IMG/VR virus record: IMGVR_UViG_3300020281_001603
Coordinates: 1-22,056 of that record
Length of the DNA: 22,056 bases
Reading direction: 5' to 3' (one strand)
Source: a virus
Numbering within the stretch: the first letter of the stretch is position 1; each line of letters opens with the position of its first letter. Under the pieces are notes generated by a model. The model saw nothing but the letters and a program-made list of their open reading frames with translations, did not search any database and had not been told where the DNA came from. The position numbers and the translations under genes were made by a program. Of the stretch, positions 21,274 through 22,056 are shown piece after piece.

Positions 21274-21302
21274 AATATACAGTCTTAGGTACTTTAAGTC
21301 AA
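21274..21302 (-). promoter_or_regulatory. Sigma70-type promoter for the winged-helix gene
   Basis: TTGACT (21302-21297), a 17-base spacer and TATATT (21279-21274) on the minus strand. The spacer carries GTACCTAAGAC, nearly the same as in the promoter at 20530-20559. The predicted leader is about 45 bases with AGAGGAG near its end. Confidence 0.8.
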
Positions 21303-21329
21303 GGTTTTTTGGGAAAGTGGTTTACCAAA

Positions 21330-21923
21330 TTATTCAAATATAGACATATCGCAATCCAAAACTGTGGCAACAAGATGAACTCTATCTTCTTCTCCGCCAT
21401 TGAATGCGTTATGATATTTGGTATTGTCGGTAATCCAAACACTGCCATCTGCAGGCATATGATGAACTTCTGTATCTATACACATACGAGCACCAAAATT
21501 TGAAACTATTGGAATATGTAATCTTGGTTCTGGATCCCTATGCCAACTCAATGTTGTTCTAGGAAGTTTCCAAAGCAACCTAACCCTACCAAGTTTGTAT
21601 TTTTTGGTAAGTGCATCATACATTTCTTTGAAATAGGTATCTTCAAACAATTTAACAAATTCGGAATACTGCAATTCATCTATAACTTCTTCACGTTGCA
21701 CCTCTTCATAAGTGCTGTCAGGTTTGGTCCAATATAGACCTCTTACATTTCCGCCTGTGATTGAATTTGGATCGTTTGGTATTTGCGTAAGACATATTGC
21801 ATTGATATCTCTTTCGCCCAATGGTGATTGTCTAGCCACACGTGAGTCTACGTCTTTCAATGCAGATTGCATTTTGTCAAGATCGAATTTAAGTTCTGGA
21901 TCTTTATAAAAGCCTTTTGGCAT
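21330..21923 (-). CDS. Aspartyl/asparaginyl beta-hydroxylase-like Fe(II)/2-oxoglutarate oxygenase
   Basis: The 197-residue protein carries the double-stranded beta-helix signature of Fe(II)/2-oxoglutarate oxygenases close to the aspartyl/asparaginyl hydroxylase family. Metal ligands are H128 and D130 in LSWHRDPEPRLHIPIV and H171 in DNTKYHNAFNGG; R181 in DRVHLVATVL would hold 2-oxoglutarate. GSVWITDN (160-167) matches the strand before the distal His. Such enzymes hydroxylate protein side chains or small molecules using O2. T4-like marine phages often carry relatives, with unknown targets. The first 75 residues show no recognised domain. ATG 21923 has GGAG 8-9 bases upstream, and the preceding gene stops one base away, so the two are coupled. 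No terminator is visible before the next promoter. Confidence 0.85.
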   Translation of the reverse strand: MPKGFYKDPELKFDLDKMQSALKDVDSRVARQSPLGERDINAICLTQIPNDPNSITGGNVRGLYWTKPDSTYEEVQREEVIDELQYSEFVKLFEDTYFKEMYDALTKKYKLGRVRLLWKLPRTTLSWHRDPEPRLHIPIVSNFGARMCIDTEVHHMPADGSVWITDNTKYHNAFNGGEEDRVHLVATVLDCDMSIFE

Positions 21924-21924
21924 T

Positions 21925-22056
<132 letters not shown>

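Noticed and set aside
21303-21329. Possible terminator after the oxygenase gene (TGGTAAACCA)
   Set aside because: The stem is only four base pairs with a two-base loop, too weak and sterically unlikely.

Overview
The window looks like a piece of a tailed, T4-like (myovirus-type) phage genome of the kind that infects marine bacteria such as SAR11 or picocyanobacteria. The base composition is AT-rich. Genes are packed with 1-, 4- and 8-base overlaps and nearly all lie on the minus strand. The gene set mixes long fibre-type structural proteins, a T4 gp30-like ATP-dependent DNA ligase, an AAA+ ATPase, a UvdE-type UV endonuclease and a 2-oxoglutarate-oxygenase-like protein with many tiny membrane proteins. 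Three octamers on the minus strand fit the NATAAATA pattern of T4-like late promoters. The host assignment is inference; no host marker is present.

Layout, read in the direction of transcription (right to left). 22056-20601: tail of an unidentified gene, an Asp/Asn-hydroxylase-like oxygenase, a winged-helix protein and a DUF2061-like membrane protein, punctuated by strong sigma70-type promoters and an intrinsic terminator. 20502-19724: two small soluble proteins of unknown function. 19647-13902: one long chain that starts with an AAA+ ATPase behind a TTGACT-17-TAAAAT promoter. It continues through DNA ligase and about eight very small proteins into quinolinate synthase (nadA), a flavodoxin-like oxidoreductase and a small beta-barrel protein. 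13864-11849: a conserved hypothetical protein, a fibre-like structural protein behind a late-type promoter, and a two-helix membrane protein. 11852-11412: a lone plus-strand gene with a CPFAK motif. 11394-9534: a GT42/DUF115-like protein, a QueD/PTPS-like enzyme and a DxD glycosyltransferase. 9503-7708: uvdE, a Mn-type superoxide dismutase and a 57-residue membrane protein. 7707-7420: a plus-strand zinc-ribbon protein. 7356-1: an IscA-type Fe-S carrier translationally coupled to a 2125-residue fibre/adhesin, followed by two more fibre genes, the last cut by the window edge.

A metabolic theme stands out. The phage carries an Fe-S cluster carrier, an Fe-S enzyme of NAD biosynthesis (NadA), a superoxide dismutase, a flavodoxin-like oxidoreductase and a probable Fe(II) oxygenase. 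The carrier and the dismutase sit behind late-type promoter motifs with the fibres, while nadA sits in the replication/repair-type operon. The second theme is regulatory. Several promoters lie so close to start codons, at genes without Shine-Dalgarno sequences, that leaderless mRNAs are predicted. Three neighbouring genes share a nearly identical translation-start segment. No tRNA, CRISPR array, insertion sequence or attachment site was recognised. No stretch longer than 300 bases lacks a gene.
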